Shown: piece after piece, positions 28,722 through 41,653 of the stretch
How positions within the stretch are numbered: the stretch's first letter is position 1
Layout: each line of letters begins with the position of its first letter
Origin: Actinomycetota bacterium
GTDB lineage: Bacteria; Actinomycetota; CADDZG01; WHSQ01
NCBI GenBank assembly: GCA_030446465.1
Contig: JAUJNI010000002.1
Span: 982,467 to 1,037,556 of the forward strand
Direction: 5' to 3'
DNA length: 55,090 nt
Position numbers and translations under genes: made by a program
The notes under the pieces: model-generated
What the model saw: only the letters and a program-made list of their open reading frames with translations
Told to the model about the DNA's origin: nothing
Databases searched by the model: none

Positions 28722-29852
28722 TCAGGAAGCCGCAGGAATGACCATTGTGAAGGTCGAGCCGCGCTCGGGGGCGGTATCGACCTCGAGTGCCCCTCCCGAA
28801 GCCTCGAGGACCTGACGCGCCATGTACAGCGAGAGGCCGAGTCCTTCAGCACGGCGAGTAGTGGACGAGTCTGCTTGAACGAACGGCTCATCCAGCAACC
28901 GCTTCAGGATCGCCTCGTCGATGCCGGGGCCCTCGTCGGTGACGCTGAGACAAGCGCGCGCCTTGGTGGCAGTCACCGTCACGGCCACCGATCCCGAGGT
29001 GAACATGAGCGCGTTCTCGATCAAGGCAACCGCGACTTGCTTGATGAGATGACGGTCGCCGCGAGCGCGCACCTCGTCTGCCTGCAGAAGCATGTCGCGC
29101 CCTTCAGATCTGGTGCTCACCCCGGCGAGCGCTTCCCTGGCCACGTCGTCGAGCGCGAACACGCTCGCGTCGAGCGCGAGGCCCCCCCGGATGCCGGCGA
29201 CCGTCACGATCTGAGTTGCCATGCGCTCGAGCCGGTTACATTGCCTCGCCATCGAGCTGAGCAACCGGAGCTTCAGGTCCTCGTCGAGATCATGCCAGCG
29301 GTCGCGCATGAGCTCGACCCCCCCACTGATGGTCGTGAGCGGCGTCCTGATCTCATGCGAGACGATCGATATGAACTCGCTCTTCATTCGGTCGAGTTCC
29401 GCCAGCGCGGCCGCGTGATCCTTTTCCTTCTTGTACAGCTCCGCCATGTTCTCCATGACGCCGTGTGCAACTTCGTTGGCGATCGCTCCCTGGCCCCCCA
29501 CCACCGAGCGAAGGGACTCGATCAGTTCCTTGGAAGGCGCGCCCTTGAGCAGGTAGCCGTCCGCGCCCGCCTTGACCATGCCCGAGACATGCGACATCTC
29601 GGCATAGGCGGTGAGGGCCAGGACCCTCACGTCCGGATGGCTCTCCTTGATCCTTTGCGTGGCTTCGACGCCGTTCATCACGGGCATGTTCATGTCCATG
29701 ATCACGATGTCGGGCCGGTGCCGTTCCACGCCGCTGATCGCTTCGACGCCGTTCGAGCCCTCGCCGACTACCTCTATGTCCCTCTGAATCTCAAGCAACT
29801 GGCGCAGGCCCGACCGGACCGGATCATTGTCGTCCACCAAGAGAACCCTCAT
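28722..29852 (-). CDS. Receiver-histidine kinase hybrid (REC-HisKA-HATPase)
   Basis: 376 residues from the ATG at 29850-29852; the longer open frame upstream has no domain similarity. The order is reversed from common hybrids: an N-terminal receiver (MRVLLVDDNDPVRSGL, phospho-Asp in IVIMDMNMPVMNG, Lys in GYLLKGAPSKEL), then HisKA with ISIVSHEIRTPLTTI, and HATPase with N box VALIENALMF, G1 DEGPGID and G2 GLGLSL. No membrane segment or PAS/GAF sensor. A soluble kinase whose activity is probably set by phosphorylation of its own receiver. It follows the MFS gene by 52 bases on the same strand. Confidence 0.9.
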   Translation of the reverse strand: MRVLLVDDNDPVRSGLRQLLEIQRDIEVVGEGSNGVEAISGVERHRPDIVIMDMNMPVMNGVEATQRIKESHPDVRVLALTAYAEMSHVSGMVKAGADGYLLKGAPSKELIESLRSVVGGQGAIANEVAHGVMENMAELYKKEKDHAAALAELDRMKSEFISIVSHEIRTPLTTISGGVELMRDRWHDLDEDLKLRLLSSMARQCNRLERMATQIVTVAGIRGGLALDASVFALDDVAREALAGVSTRSEGRDMLLQADEVRARGDRHLIKQVAVALIENALMFTSGSVAVTVTATKARACLSVTDEGPGIDEAILKRLLDEPFVQADSSTTRRAEGLGLSLYMARQVLEASGGALEVDTAPERGSTFTMVIPAAS

Positions 29853-29904
29853 CAGGTTTACATCGGCCCGCGCGAGGGGCGAGTTAACCAAAAAAGAAGT
29901 GCAG

Positions 29905-31260
29905 CTAGACGGCGCCGTCCCCCGTCGCATGCAGCCGTGGGTCTCCTTCGGCCTCCCTGACCCCAGGCACCAGCAAGAACACGAGGATGAGGATCGCGCC
30001 GAGGAAACCGGCACCAATGAGTGTCATGTCGGCCCCGACGACCTCGGCTAGGGGGCCGGCGAGCCCTAGAGAGACGGGAAGGAGGCTCATCGACACGGCG
30101 AAGTCGAGGGCCGAGACGCGGCCGAGGAGCCCCGCCGGCACCAACTTGTGCATGAGGGTCGCCCACACGATTATTCCGATCGAGAAGAGGCCCAGCATGA
30201 AGAAAGAGGTCAGCATCAGCTGCCACGTCTCCTCAGCGACGGCAAAGCCCAGCAGAAGGAAGGTGCCGATCGACCAACAGAGATACATGACCAAGATGGG
30301 TCGCTTCGGCACTCCCCTCTGGCCCATAAGGATCGCCCCTGCAACAGCACCCACGCCGCCCGCGCCCATGACGAGACCGAATGCGCCGGCCCCTGCTCGC
30401 AAGTCATGCTCTATGACGTACGGCAGCAAGACTTCGAACGGCCCCCAAAACGCAAGGAGGCCGAACGCAGCCGCAACGATCGACGCCCACAACCACGCCT
30501 CCGACTTCACGAAGGCGAAGCCCTCCTTGATCTCACGGGTCGCAGAGAATGACTGCTCCCCAACCGGGCGACGCTCGGGGCGCTTCTTGATCAAGGCGAC
30601 CGCGACCGCAGAGATCCCGAAGGTCGCAGCGTCGAGAAGGAACCCTGTACCGGGACCGAAGGCGGCGACGATCACGCCCCCGAGCGCGGGACCGGCGAGC
30701 CGAAAGGCAAATGGCTTGGCGAACTGATTCAACGAGTTTGCTTCCACCAGCAGGTCCTGCGGAACCAGATCCGGGATGATTGCTTGGAACGTCGGTACGA
30801 AGAACGCTTCCCCGATCCCGTAGATGACTCCGAGCCCAATGAGGTGCCACAGCTCGAGCGCGCCCGTCACCGACAGCGCGCCCATGACGCCAATCGAGAT
30901 GAGCCGTATGAGATCGGCCGCGATCAACACCCGGCGGCGGTCGAGCCGGTCGCTGACGACTCCGGCGGCAAGAGAGAAGAGTGTCTGCGGCAAGGCAACC
31001 GTGAAGACGACGGCCGAGAGGGCAATCGGCCCGTTCGTTATGGCAAACACCTGGAACGCGATAGCGACCAGGAAGATGCCATCCCCGAGCAGGGACACCG
31101 TCACCCCGATCCACAGGAATGCGAAGTCTCTGTTGCGCAGGGGTCTGAGGATGCCGATGCGTCCGCGCGACGGCGTTTCCTCGACAGAGACGGCAGGGGC
31201 TGCAGTGTCGGGGCCCGCGGAAGTGATCACGACCGGTTCTGGCGCTTCCTGCGCCTCCAC
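29905..31260 (-). CDS. MFS transporter, drug/siderophore exporter type
   Basis: 451 residues with twelve predicted membrane helices after a 38-residue hydrophilic start. The first helix FAFLWIGVTVSLLGDGIFLV and the loop GVVSDRLDRRRVLIAADLIR are typical of the DHA3 (enterobactin/macrolide exporter) group, which is proton-driven. GTG start with GGAGGGG about six bases upstream. Substrate unknown. The receiver-kinase gene downstream might be cotranscribed with it. Confidence 0.9.
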   Translation of the reverse strand: MEAQEAPEPVVITSAGPDTAAPAVSVEETPSRGRIGILRPLRNRDFAFLWIGVTVSLLGDGIFLVAIAFQVFAITNGPIALSAVVFTVALPQTLFSLAAGVVSDRLDRRRVLIAADLIRLISIGVMGALSVTGALELWHLIGLGVIYGIGEAFFVPTFQAIIPDLVPQDLLVEANSLNQFAKPFAFRLAGPALGGVIVAAFGPGTGFLLDAATFGISAVAVALIKKRPERRPVGEQSFSATREIKEGFAFVKSEAWLWASIVAAAFGLLAFWGPFEVLLPYVIEHDLRAGAGAFGLVMGAGGVGAVAGAILMGQRGVPKRPILVMYLCWSIGTFLLLGFAVAEETWQLMLTSFFMLGLFSIGIIVWATLMHKLVPAGLLGRVSALDFAVSMSLLPVSLGLAGPLAEVVGADMTLIGAGFLGAILILVFLLVPGVREAEGDPRLHATGDGAV

Positions 31261-31354
31261 TTAAGGCCCCTCCCCCGTGACGAGCTACGTATTTCGTAGA
31301 GACAGGAAATCTAGTCGGGGTTCGGGCTTGGGGCAATAGCCGTAAGCCAGATCC

Positions 31355-31621
31355 CTAGATTCGGTCGCTGCGCTCCTCGGGATCCTTGGGCTTCGGATGG
31401 CTGGATCCGCCTTCTTCCCCGCGGTCCGTGTAGCTATAGGAGTCGGCGGAGCTTCCCGTCCCTGCTACGCGGTGGCCCGATCCCCCGGGCTCGTCTTCCG
31501 TCGCGCCTTCCTGCTCCCTGAACTCCTCGACGTGGCCCTCCTTGAGCGAGCGTATGAGGGGCTCTTCTTCCTTTTTCAACTGGTCATCGATCTTGGGGCT
31601 CTTGTCGCCGCCTCTTTCCAT
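31355..31621 (-). CDS. Small acidic hydrophilic protein
   Basis: 88 residues from the ATG at 31619-31621, with GGGAGG about seven bases upstream. Composition is Glu/Asp/Lys/Ser-rich (KIDDQLKKEEEPLIRSLKEG, ending HPKPKDPEERSDRI), with one short amphipathic helix near the start; otherwise probably disordered. It lies 83 bases downstream of uvrA on the same strand. Not recognised. Confidence 0.48.
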   Translation of the reverse strand: MERGGDKSPKIDDQLKKEEEPLIRSLKEGHVEEFREQEGATEDEPGGSGHRVAGTGSSADSYSYTDRGEEGGSSHPKPKDPEERSDRI

Positions 31622-31704
31622 CCATGTCCTCCCGTATCGCTCGCGTTCCGGCCAAAGGCTACGGCAGCAGAGGAACTTGGTGCGCAGATGCGCAACCGAG
31701 CTCC

Positions 31705-34635
<2,931 letters not shown>

Positions 34636-34685
34636 CGGGAGCCATGCTAAACGACGCGCATGTAACTAACTTGTCCGATCAAGCA

Positions 34686-34715
34686 AGAAGGGCCCGTCTC
34701 TCAGCGAGCCCTTCT
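34686..34715 (-). terminator. Probable rho-independent terminator
   Basis: Eight-base stem AGAAGGGC/GCCCTTCT around a 14-base loop, 17 bases beyond the stop of the small coiled-coil gene and upstream of uvrA. The T-tract is weak (TTGCTT). Confidence 0.55.
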
Positions 34716-34731
34716 CAGCTCATTGCGACTG

Positions 34732-34926
34732 CTAGCTCTTGGCGATCGCCATCCCAAGGAAGAGGCCGACGACCAGGCCCGCGAATCCCGCCGCCATCGT
34801 GGCCCACGTACCCGCTTGCATGGCGGCCTGAGTCGTTTGAGCGCCTGCGAGAGCCGCCGCCTGTGTCGCCTGCGCGGTCTTTAGATCTTCTACTTCCTGC
34901 TTCAGGTCTTCGGGACTCGCCCCCAT
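34732..34926 (-). CDS. Small coiled-coil membrane protein
   Basis: 64 residues. A predicted coiled coil (PEDLKQEVEDLKTAQATQAA) is followed by a Gln/Thr/Ala segment and one C-terminal membrane helix (AAGFAGLVVGLFLGMAIAKS). AGGAG lies five bases before the ATG. Its layout resembles tail-anchored small proteins. Function unknown; it has its own terminator before uvrA. Confidence 0.6.
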   Translation of the reverse strand: MGASPEDLKQEVEDLKTAQATQAAALAGAQTTQAAMQAGTWATMAAGFAGLVVGLFLGMAIAKS

Positions 34927-35060
34927 CTCGTCTCCTATCCTCGGCGTCGTGTCGGGGTGTTATCCCCGCCGCCCGGCAGAGCAAACGTCTCCGTTAGCAT
35001 CGACTGGCGAGAAGCCAGCGCCTCTGCCACGTGCTCGACGCCAGCGGTTAGGTTGTGGCT

Positions 35061-36209
35061 ATGAGCGACCTTTCCGCTTATCGAAACGAGTTCCCCGTGC
35101 TGAACCAGCGCACTTATCTCATTTCGGCGTCGCTCGGCCCCCTCTCGGTGCGCAGCAGAAGGCTCGCCGAGGAGCACCTCGATCTGTGGCAGCGCCTCGG
35201 TCCCGAGGAGCTATGGGGCGAGCATGGACTGCCGCGACTCGAGCGCTGCCGCCGGCAGTTTGCAGAGCTCATCGGAGCCGACCCGAGCGAGATAGCGATC
35301 GTGCCGTCGGTGTCCTCGGGGCTTTCTTCCCTCGCCACCTGCCTCGACTTCGAGAAGCGGCCCAAGGTCGTGCTGACCGACATGGACTTCCCGACCAACC
35401 ACTACGTGTGGCGGGCTCACGAAAGACGGGGGGCCAAGCTCGACGTCGTGCCGTCGCCCGATCGCATCCGGGTCGAGGCAGGCGACGTGGTCGATCGCAT
35501 CGACGACCAGACCCCCATCGTCAACGTCAATCGAGTCCTATTCGAGTCGTCGTGGATCATGGACCTGCCGCCGATCATCGAGGCCGCGCACGACAACGGT
35601 GCATACGTCGTCGTGGACGACTTCCACGGCGCGGGGGTCGTGCCGATCGATGTGCACGAGCTCGGCATCGACTTCTTGCTCGCAGGAGTGCTCAAGTGGC
35701 TGTGCGGGGGCCAGGGCCTCGCCTTCCTCTACTGCCGCAGCGACCTCATAGAGAAGCTCGACCCACTGGTCGTCGGTTGGTTCGGAACGATGGAGCCCTT
35801 TAACTTCGACCGCTCGGGCCTTCGGCTGCGCGGCGACGCGGGACGCTTCGAAACGGGGACCTATGCGCTTCCCCAGGCCTGGACCGCCTCCGGAGGACTC
35901 GAGATCATCCTGGAGGTCGGTGTCGAGGCGATCAGGAAGCGCAGTCAGGAGCTCACCTCCTACGTCGTCGACAAGGCGCAGGAGGCGGGCCTGGAGCTTC
36001 TGTCACCCGGCCACGCCGAACGGCGCGGGGGCCTGGTCAGGATGCGCGTTCCTGGGGGCATGGAAGGCGCCAAGCGAATCCTGCGCCAGCTCTTCGACCG
36101 CGATGTGGTCCTTGATCAACGTGGCGATGCCCTTCGCATCTCGCCCCACTTCTTCAACACCGAGGACGAGATCGACCGTTGCTTCGAGGAGCTGGTGAAG
36201 CTCGTCTAG
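35061..36209 (+). CDS. Class V aminotransferase/kynureninase-like PLP enzyme
   Basis: 382 residues from the ATG at 35061 (a GTG two codons upstream is also possible). PLP-dependent fold type I. The N-terminal YLISASLGPLSVRSR is the substrate-loop region; VVVDDFHGAGVVPIDVHELG holds the cofactor Asp and His; the Schiff-base lysine is in LLAGVLKWLCGGQGLAFLY. The closest pattern is kynureninase/SufS-like proteins, but without the kynurenine operon around it, so the substrate is uncertain. The next gene follows by 46 bases on the same strand. Confidence 0.85.
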   Translation: MSDLSAYRNEFPVLNQRTYLISASLGPLSVRSRRLAEEHLDLWQRLGPEELWGEHGLPRLERCRRQFAELIGADPSEIAIVPSVSSGLSSLATCLDFEKRPKVVLTDMDFPTNHYVWRAHERRGAKLDVVPSPDRIRVEAGDVVDRIDDQTPIVNVNRVLFESSWIMDLPPIIEAAHDNGAYVVVDDFHGAGVVPIDVHELGIDFLLAGVLKWLCGGQGLAFLYCRSDLIEKLDPLVVGWFGTMEPFNFDRSGLRLRGDAGRFETGTYALPQAWTASGGLEIILEVGVEAIRKRSQELTSYVVDKAQEAGLELLSPGHAERRGGLVRMRVPGGMEGAKRILRQLFDRDVVLDQRGDALRISPHFFNTEDEIDRCFEELVKLV

Positions 36210-36255
36210 GCCCTCCGGCGAAGCGGCCCACGCCGGTCACGGCTCGCCCGATCCG

Positions 36256-37263
36256 ATGGTCCAGAACGCAGGCGACTGGCCGGCCCCGGTCCTGCCCCTC
36301 TTCGAGCAGGCGCTGGTGTGCGAGTACGCGTCCGTGACCGGCGGTGGGATGCCCGTGACCTGGCCGGTCACCCCCTACCTCGCCGAGGACCGCAAGAGCA
36401 TCGGGGTCGCTACGGGGCTCGCCTGGCCGGCGAAGGCGGAGAGGGCACGCCGCAACCCCAAGGTGGCCCTGCTGTTCGTCGACCACGTCGGAGTGGAGCT
36501 CGCGACTCCTCCGGTCGTGCTGGTGCGGGGCATTGCGACGGTCAAAGACGCCGATCTGCAGGCCAACACCGACCGCTACGTCAAGGAGTCGTTCGCAAAG
36601 CTGGGAGGCAGCTATCCACAGCTCCCGTGGGGCGTCGTGAGCCGCATGAGCTGGTACTGGGCGAGGATCTGGATCGACATAACCCCCGTGGAGATCACCT
36701 GGTGGCCCCGTGGCGGTCTCGACGACCAACCTCGGCGATGGGCCGCTGCCGACCCCGAGGTGGCTCCGTCCGATCCTGCGCAGGAGGGCACTCCACCCGG
36801 TCCCTGGCAGGACAAGCCGCAGACGTGGAGGGAGCAGGCGGTCCACTGCATCTCGAACCTGGGCAAGCCCGACCTGACCGTCATGGATAACGGATGGCCG
36901 TTGCCGCTGCCGATGAGACGAGCGAAGGCAGCTCCCGACGGCTTCTTGTTGACGCCGTTCGACGGCCTTCCTTCCTTACGGGAGGGTCCCGCCTGTCTCA
37001 CCTTTCATGGTCACGACCAGACGCTCGCCGGGCACGAGAGCCACGTCTTCATCGGTCGCGCTGCGCACACCGACAAGGGCGTTCGTTTCCACGTCGAGCG
37101 ACGGCTCGGCGACTTCTCCGTGCCCAGCTCACCGTGGCAGCGCAGGCGTCGATTCCGCGCTTACGGACGGCGGCTCCGGCCTCGACTCGACCATGAGCTG
37201 GCGCGCCGGGACCTCCCCATGCCGGAGTTGCCCAAGCCCACCCGACCACCGGTTGGTAACTAG
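36256..37263 (+). CDS. Pyridoxamine 5'-phosphate oxidase-like (PNPOx) family protein
   Basis: 335 residues. The first about 165 form a PNPOx-like split barrel: ALVCEYASVTGGGMPVTWPV, GVATGLAWPAKAERARRNPK and VALLFVDHVG, the flavin/F420-binding region, ending IWIDITPVEITWW. The rest (from about 170) has a linker and a second domain (GWPLPLPMRRAKAAPDGFLL), possibly a second split barrel. Members bind FMN, F420 or heme; the cofactor is not decided here. Downstream of the PLP enzyme, which may indicate a shared transcript. It converges on the MATE gene. Confidence 0.78.
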   Translation: MVQNAGDWPAPVLPLFEQALVCEYASVTGGGMPVTWPVTPYLAEDRKSIGVATGLAWPAKAERARRNPKVALLFVDHVGVELATPPVVLVRGIATVKDADLQANTDRYVKESFAKLGGSYPQLPWGVVSRMSWYWARIWIDITPVEITWWPRGGLDDQPRRWAAADPEVAPSDPAQEGTPPGPWQDKPQTWREQAVHCISNLGKPDLTVMDNGWPLPLPMRRAKAAPDGFLLTPFDGLPSLREGPACLTFHGHDQTLAGHESHVFIGRAAHTDKGVRFHVERRLGDFSVPSSPWQRRRRFRAYGRRLRPRLDHELARRDLPMPELPKPTRPPVGN

Positions 37264-37266
37264 CGC

Positions 37267-38601
37267 TTACCTCTGCAGGGCCCAACGGCCCCCGCGCCAG
37301 CGTCGCGGTGGTCGCGGTTCTGAGCAGCAGCCACAGGGTTGCTCCCGCCGCAAGTCCCGCCGTGCCCCATGACAGCTTCAACGAGGCAACCGCCACGGCT
37401 GCATAGACGAGCGAGGACACGACCATCGCGCCGGCGAGGAAGCGAGTGTCGGAGGCTCCGATCAGGATCCCATCGAAAGTGAAGGCAAGCGATGAGAGCG
37501 GCTGCACCAGCGCGACCCACCCCAGCAACGATGCCGACGCGGCGATCACCTCGGGATCGTCGCTGAAGATACGGGCGATCGGGCCCCGCAGCAGGAACAG
37601 CAGTACGGCCAGCACAACGCCGAGGCCGAGGCCCCACTCCAGAAGCCTGCGTCCGACCGCCCGCGCCTGGTGCGGCGATGTCGCGCCGAGGTGGCGGGCG
37701 ACCAGCGCCTGTCCCGCTATGGCGACCGAATCGAGCGTCAGGGCAAGCAACAGGAAGACCTGCTGGGCGATCTGCCACGAGTCCAAGGCGACGAGGCCCA
37801 TGCGGGCGGACACCGATGTGGCGAGTGTCATCGCCCCGAGCAGAGCCCCGGTGCGAACGACCAGCTCCCCACCAATGCTCAGAAGAGAGCGCGCGACCGC
37901 GCGATTGAAGCGCAGCGCGGCCGCCCTCAGGCGCGGACGCAACACCGCTAGGAACGCGATGGCGGCAGCGGTCTGTGCAATGAGGGTCGCCCACGCCGCC
38001 CCTTGAAGCCCATGCCGAGGGGATAGATGAAGACGTAGTCGAGCGCCACGTTGGCCGCCGCTCCGGCAGTGGCTATGTACATAGGGGTCCTGGCGTCGTG
38101 CGCGCCCCGGAGCCACCCATGACCGACGTTTGCTATCAGCACGGCCGGCGCGGAGAGCACCCGGATCCGCAGATAGGACTCCGCCAGTCCGCTACTTGGG
38201 AGTCTGCCCCAGCGCCCGCACCACAGGTCCGGCCACCAGCAACCCCAGCAACGTGACCACAAGGCCGATGCCCGCTGCCATCCCGAGAGCGTGGACGCCG
38301 ATGCCGGCGGCCGACTCGCGATCGCCTGCGCCGAGGGCCCGAGCCACCCTCGCAGTCACCCCGTAGATGAGGAAGGAGAACAGCCAGAACGAGGCGGTAA
38401 AGGCGGCGCTGCCGATGGCGACCGCCCCCAATTCCGGCGGGCCGAGGTTGCCGACCAGGGCCGTATCCACTAAGGAATAAAGGGGATCGGCCGCCAGCGC
38501 CGCCAGCGCCGGGATGGCAAGCGAAAGATCGCCCGGTCGTCGGGATGACGTCCGGGTCCATAGAAGCGAGCTCCTCGCGTCGTCGTCGACATCGAGGTCA
38601 T
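37267..38601 (-). CDS. MATE family efflux transporter (DinF-like), frameshifted
   Basis: Frames joined give about 440 residues, normal for MATE exporters. Start DDRAIFRL, then AIPALAALAADPLYSLVDTA, LVGNLGPPELGAVAIG, ESYLRIRVLSAPAVLIANVG, RTPMYIATAGAAANVALDYV, and SARMGLVALDSWQIAQQVFL. Breaks lie near 38525 and 38198, at the C run 37999-38002 (one base missing) and at about 37281-37283 (one extra base). With the last corrected, the frame ends at TAA 37267-37269, just short of the PNPOx stop. Uncorrected, it reads on into that gene. Two possible ATG starts, 38601 and 38592. Sodium- or proton-driven export of small cations. Confidence 0.75.
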
Positions 38602-38671
38602 TGTGTCCGAGGCAGGAGGTCCGTCGCTCATAGAATCTGACGCAACGGTGACGGAGGGGGCGGACGCAAGC

Positions 38672-39598
38672 ATGGGTGCTAAGCGCAGGGTGGCGTTAGG
38701 GGTGGCGGTCATCGCCCTTGTTGGGTCTGGCTGCGCCAAGGACGACACCTCGTCCGCCCCCAAACCCAGTGCGAGTGAAACACCGGCCAGTCAGGCGCTG
38801 TCCGAAGAGGAATATCTCCAGCGGGTTGACGTGCTGTGCGGCAAGCAAGGCTACGTCGTGGAGGACATCAACAGCTCCGACACCCCTGCCGAGTTCGTCA
38901 AGAACCTCGAGTCACACTTCGACGAAACGGTGACCTTCATCGAGGCTCTCGACGAGATCGACCCCCCAACCGCTTTCAAGAAGGACCACCAGGCCTTCGT
39001 CACGCACGAGGAGGAGATCCAGGAGGTCGACGAGCTCCTCAACCAGCTGCCCCGGTCGGATCTAGGGTCGGTCCTCGCCGCGCACGCGCGCAGAGCGGAG
39101 CTCGTGCAAGAGCTCCACTATGTCGTTGAGTTCTCCGAGCTCCCTGAAAGCTGCCGGTTCGAAAGCGAGGCCCTCGTACTCACCATTGGCTTCTTCACCA
39201 AGGCCAACCTGAGCTGCTTTGAGTTCGCCAACGACCTCGTCACGCTCTTTCAGCAAGAGGCAGCGGCCGGCCCGGAAGATCGCTTCGGGGCGGAGTTCAT
39301 CGGCGTGGTCAAGGAGCGAGCAGAACAGCTCATCACCGATCTCGATACCGCGGTCCCAGACATCGGGGGCTTCAAGAAGATCTTCAACATGATCACGCTG
39401 TACGCCGAGGCGGTTGAAGCCCTCGACGAGGTCGAAAAGGCCCTTGCTCGGGGCGATGTCCCGCTCGGAACCGCAGCGATGAAGGACTACGACCGGGCGA
39501 CCCTCGAAGGAGACCGCCTAGCGCACGACCTCGAGATAACTTGTGAGGGCGCCATGCACATTGACTGGAGGCCGGTGAACGAAGAGCGCGTCAACTAA
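38672..39598 (+). CDS. Putative lipoprotein of unknown function
   Basis: 308 residues from the ATG at 38672, chosen because it begins the signal [20 protein letters not shown] with Cys next (lipobox GSGC). A Ser/Pro-rich linker and a helix-rich mature part follow. Two Cys-containing segments repeat a pattern: [46 protein letters not shown] and ITCEGAMHI. Two similar helical halves are possible. The last eight bases overlap the end of uvrB on the other strand. No family recognised. Confidence 0.65.
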   Translation: MGAKRRVALGVAVIALVGSGCAKDDTSSAPKPSASETPASQALSEEEYLQRVDVLCGKQGYVVEDINSSDTPAEFVKNLESHFDETVTFIEALDEIDPPTAFKKDHQAFVTHEEEIQEVDELLNQLPRSDLGSVLAAHARRAELVQELHYVVEFSELPESCRFESEALVLTIGFFTKANLSCFEFANDLVTLFQQEAAAGPEDRFGAEFIGVVKERAEQLITDLDTAVPDIGGFKKIFNMITLYAEAVEALDEVEKALARGDVPLGTAAMKDYDRATLEGDRLAHDLEITCEGAMHIDWRPVNEERVN

Positions 39599-41585
39599 CG
39601 TCGCGCAGCTCCCGTTTCAGATCCCGGACCTCGTCGCGGATCCGCGCCGCGTACTCGAATCGAAGATCCTCGGCCGCTTGATGCATCTCCTCCTCGAGCT
39701 GCATGACGAGACGCTTGAGCTCGTCCGGGCTGCCCCCGAACGGCTCGCTCCTACGGCTTTTGGACTTGGTGGGCACGGTCTCCTTGCGGGGGCGCCCGAA
39801 CAGCAAGATGTCCGACACCGCCTTGCGGATGCTCTGCGGATCGATACCGTGGGCGGTGTTGTAGTCGAGCTGGATCTGGCGGCGTCGCTGGGTCTCCGAG
39901 ATCGCCCTGCGCATTGAGTCGGTGAGCTCGTCGGCGTACATGATGACCTGGCCGTCGACGTTTCGAGCCGCGCGCCCGATCGTCTGGATGAGAGAGGTCT
40001 GAGAGCGCAGGTAGCCCTCTTTGTCTGCATCGAGGATCGCGACGAGCGAGACCTCCGGCAGGTCGAGGCCCTCTCTCAAGAGGTTGATGCCGACTAGAAC
40101 GTCGAACTCGCCGGTGCGGAGGTCGCGCAGTATCTCGATGCGCTCGACCGTGTCTATGTCGGAATGCAGGTAACGGACCCTGATGCCGGACTCGAGCAGG
40201 TAGTCGGTGAGGTCCTCTGCCATCTTCTTGGTGAGCGTGGTGACCAGCACGCGCGCGCCGGCTTCCGTTCGCCCGCGTATCTCCTCCATGAGGTCGTCGA
40301 TCTGCCCTTTGGTGGGGCGCACCATGACTTCGGGATCGATCAGACCTGTGGGCCGAACGATCTGCTCGACGGGGGGGCCGGACATCCGAAGCTCGAAAGG
40401 ACCAGGCGTGGCGCTCATCATTACGATCTGGTTGACGGAATCGAGGAACTCGTCGAAGCGGAGTGGGCGGTTATCGAGCGCGCTGGGGAGCCTGAAGCCA
40501 TGCTCGACGAGCGTGCGCTTGCGGCTGAGGTCTCCCTCGTACATGCCGTTGAGCTGCGGAACGCCGACGTGTGACTCGTCGATAACTACAAGGAAGTCCT
40601 TCGGAAAGTAATCGATCAGCGTGTTCGGCTTGGAGCCTGGGGGCCGGCCCTCGATGTGACGCGCGTAGTTCTCGATGCCGTTGCAGAAGCCGACCTCACG
40701 AAGCATCTCGAGGTCGTATTCGGTGCGCATCCGCAGTCGTTGCGCCTCGAGCAGCTTGTTCTGACCGGTTAGCTCCCGGAGGCGCTCGCCGAGCTCGATC
40801 TCGATCGCGGTGATGGCGCGCTGGAGACGTTCTTTGGACGCGACGTAGTGCGACGCCGGGTAGACCGTGACGTGATCGAGCTCTCCCGTGATCTCGCCGG
40901 TCAACGGGTCGAGCATGATGATCCGGTCGACCTCGTCGCCGAAGAGCTCGATGCGCACGGCCTTCTCCTCGTAGGCCGGAAAGATCTCGATCGTGTCGCC
41001 GCGCACCCTGAACTTGCCGCGGACGAAATTGACGTCGTTGCGCTCGTACTGGATGTCCACGAGCCTGTCCACGATGAAGTCGCGGTCGGCCGTGCCGCCT
41101 CTTGCGACATCGACTACCTGATTGAGGTACTCCTCTGGGGAACCGAGGCCGAAGATGCAGGAGACACTCGCGACGATGAGGACGTCCTCTCGTTGCAGCA
41201 GGGCGCTGGTCGCCGCGTGCCTCAGGCGTTCGATCTCGTCGTTGACCGAGGAGTCCTTCTCGATGTAGGTGTCGGACGAGGGGACGTAGGCCTCGGGCTG
41301 GTAGTAGTCGTAGTAAGAGACGAAGTACTCGACCGCGTTGTTGGGAAAGAACTGCTTGAACTCATTGCAAAGCTGAGCCGCGAGGGACTTGTTCGGCGCG
41401 ATCACCAGCGTCGGCTTCTGGATTTGCTCGAGGGCCCAGGCAACCGTCGCCGTCTTTCCCGTACCGGTCGCTCCGAGAAGCGTGGAGAAGTGCTCGCCCC
41501 CGAGAACGCGCTCCGCCAGGCCCCTTATGGCGTTGGGCTGATCTCCTGCCGGAGCAAAATCGGCTTCGACCTTGAACGGGGGCAT
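39591..41585 (-). CDS. uvrB: UvrABC excinuclease subunit B
   Basis: 664 residues, intact. Helicase-like subunit that verifies damage and recruits UvrC. Walker [18 protein letters not shown]; beta-hairpin [20 protein letters not shown] that inserts between strands; [20 protein letters not shown]; motif VI region [20 protein letters not shown]-terminal UVR domain ([20 protein letters not shown]) that binds UvrC. ATG start without a strong ribosome site. It lies 68 bases from the amidase stop upstream. Confidence 0.98.
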   Translation of the reverse strand: MPPFKVEADFAPAGDQPNAIRGLAERVLGGEHFSTLLGATGTGKTATVAWALEQIQKPTLVIAPNKSLAAQLCNEFKQFFPNNAVEYFVSYYDYYQPEAYVPSSDTYIEKDSSVNDEIERLRHAATSALLQREDVLIVASVSCIFGLGSPEEYLNQVVDVARGGTADRDFIVDRLVDIQYERNDVNFVRGKFRVRGDTIEIFPAYEEKAVRIELFGDEVDRIIMLDPLTGEITGELDHVTVYPASHYVASKERLQRAITAIEIELGERLRELTGQNKLLEAQRLRMRTEYDLEMLREVGFCNGIENYARHIEGRPPGSKPNTLIDYFPKDFLVVIDESHVGVPQLNGMYEGDLSRKRTLVEHGFRLPSALDNRPLRFDEFLDSVNQIVMMSATPGPFELRMSGPPVEQIVRPTGLIDPEVMVRPTKGQIDDLMEEIRGRTEAGARVLVTTLTKKMAEDLTDYLLESGIRVRYLHSDIDTVERIEILRDLRTGEFDVLVGINLLREGLDLPEVSLVAILDADKEGYLRSQTSLIQTIGRAARNVDGQVIMYADELTDSMRRAISETQRRRQIQLDYNTAHGIDPQSIRKAVSDILLFGRPRKETVPTKSKSRRSEPFGGSPDELKRLVMQLEEEMHQAAEDLRFEYAARIRDEVRDLKRELRDVS

Positions 41586-41653
41586 AGGCCCAGTTTAGTG
41601 ACCCCTAGTGACGTTCTTTCGCCGATGAGCGGGGTCGGAGGGGGGTCGTAGGG

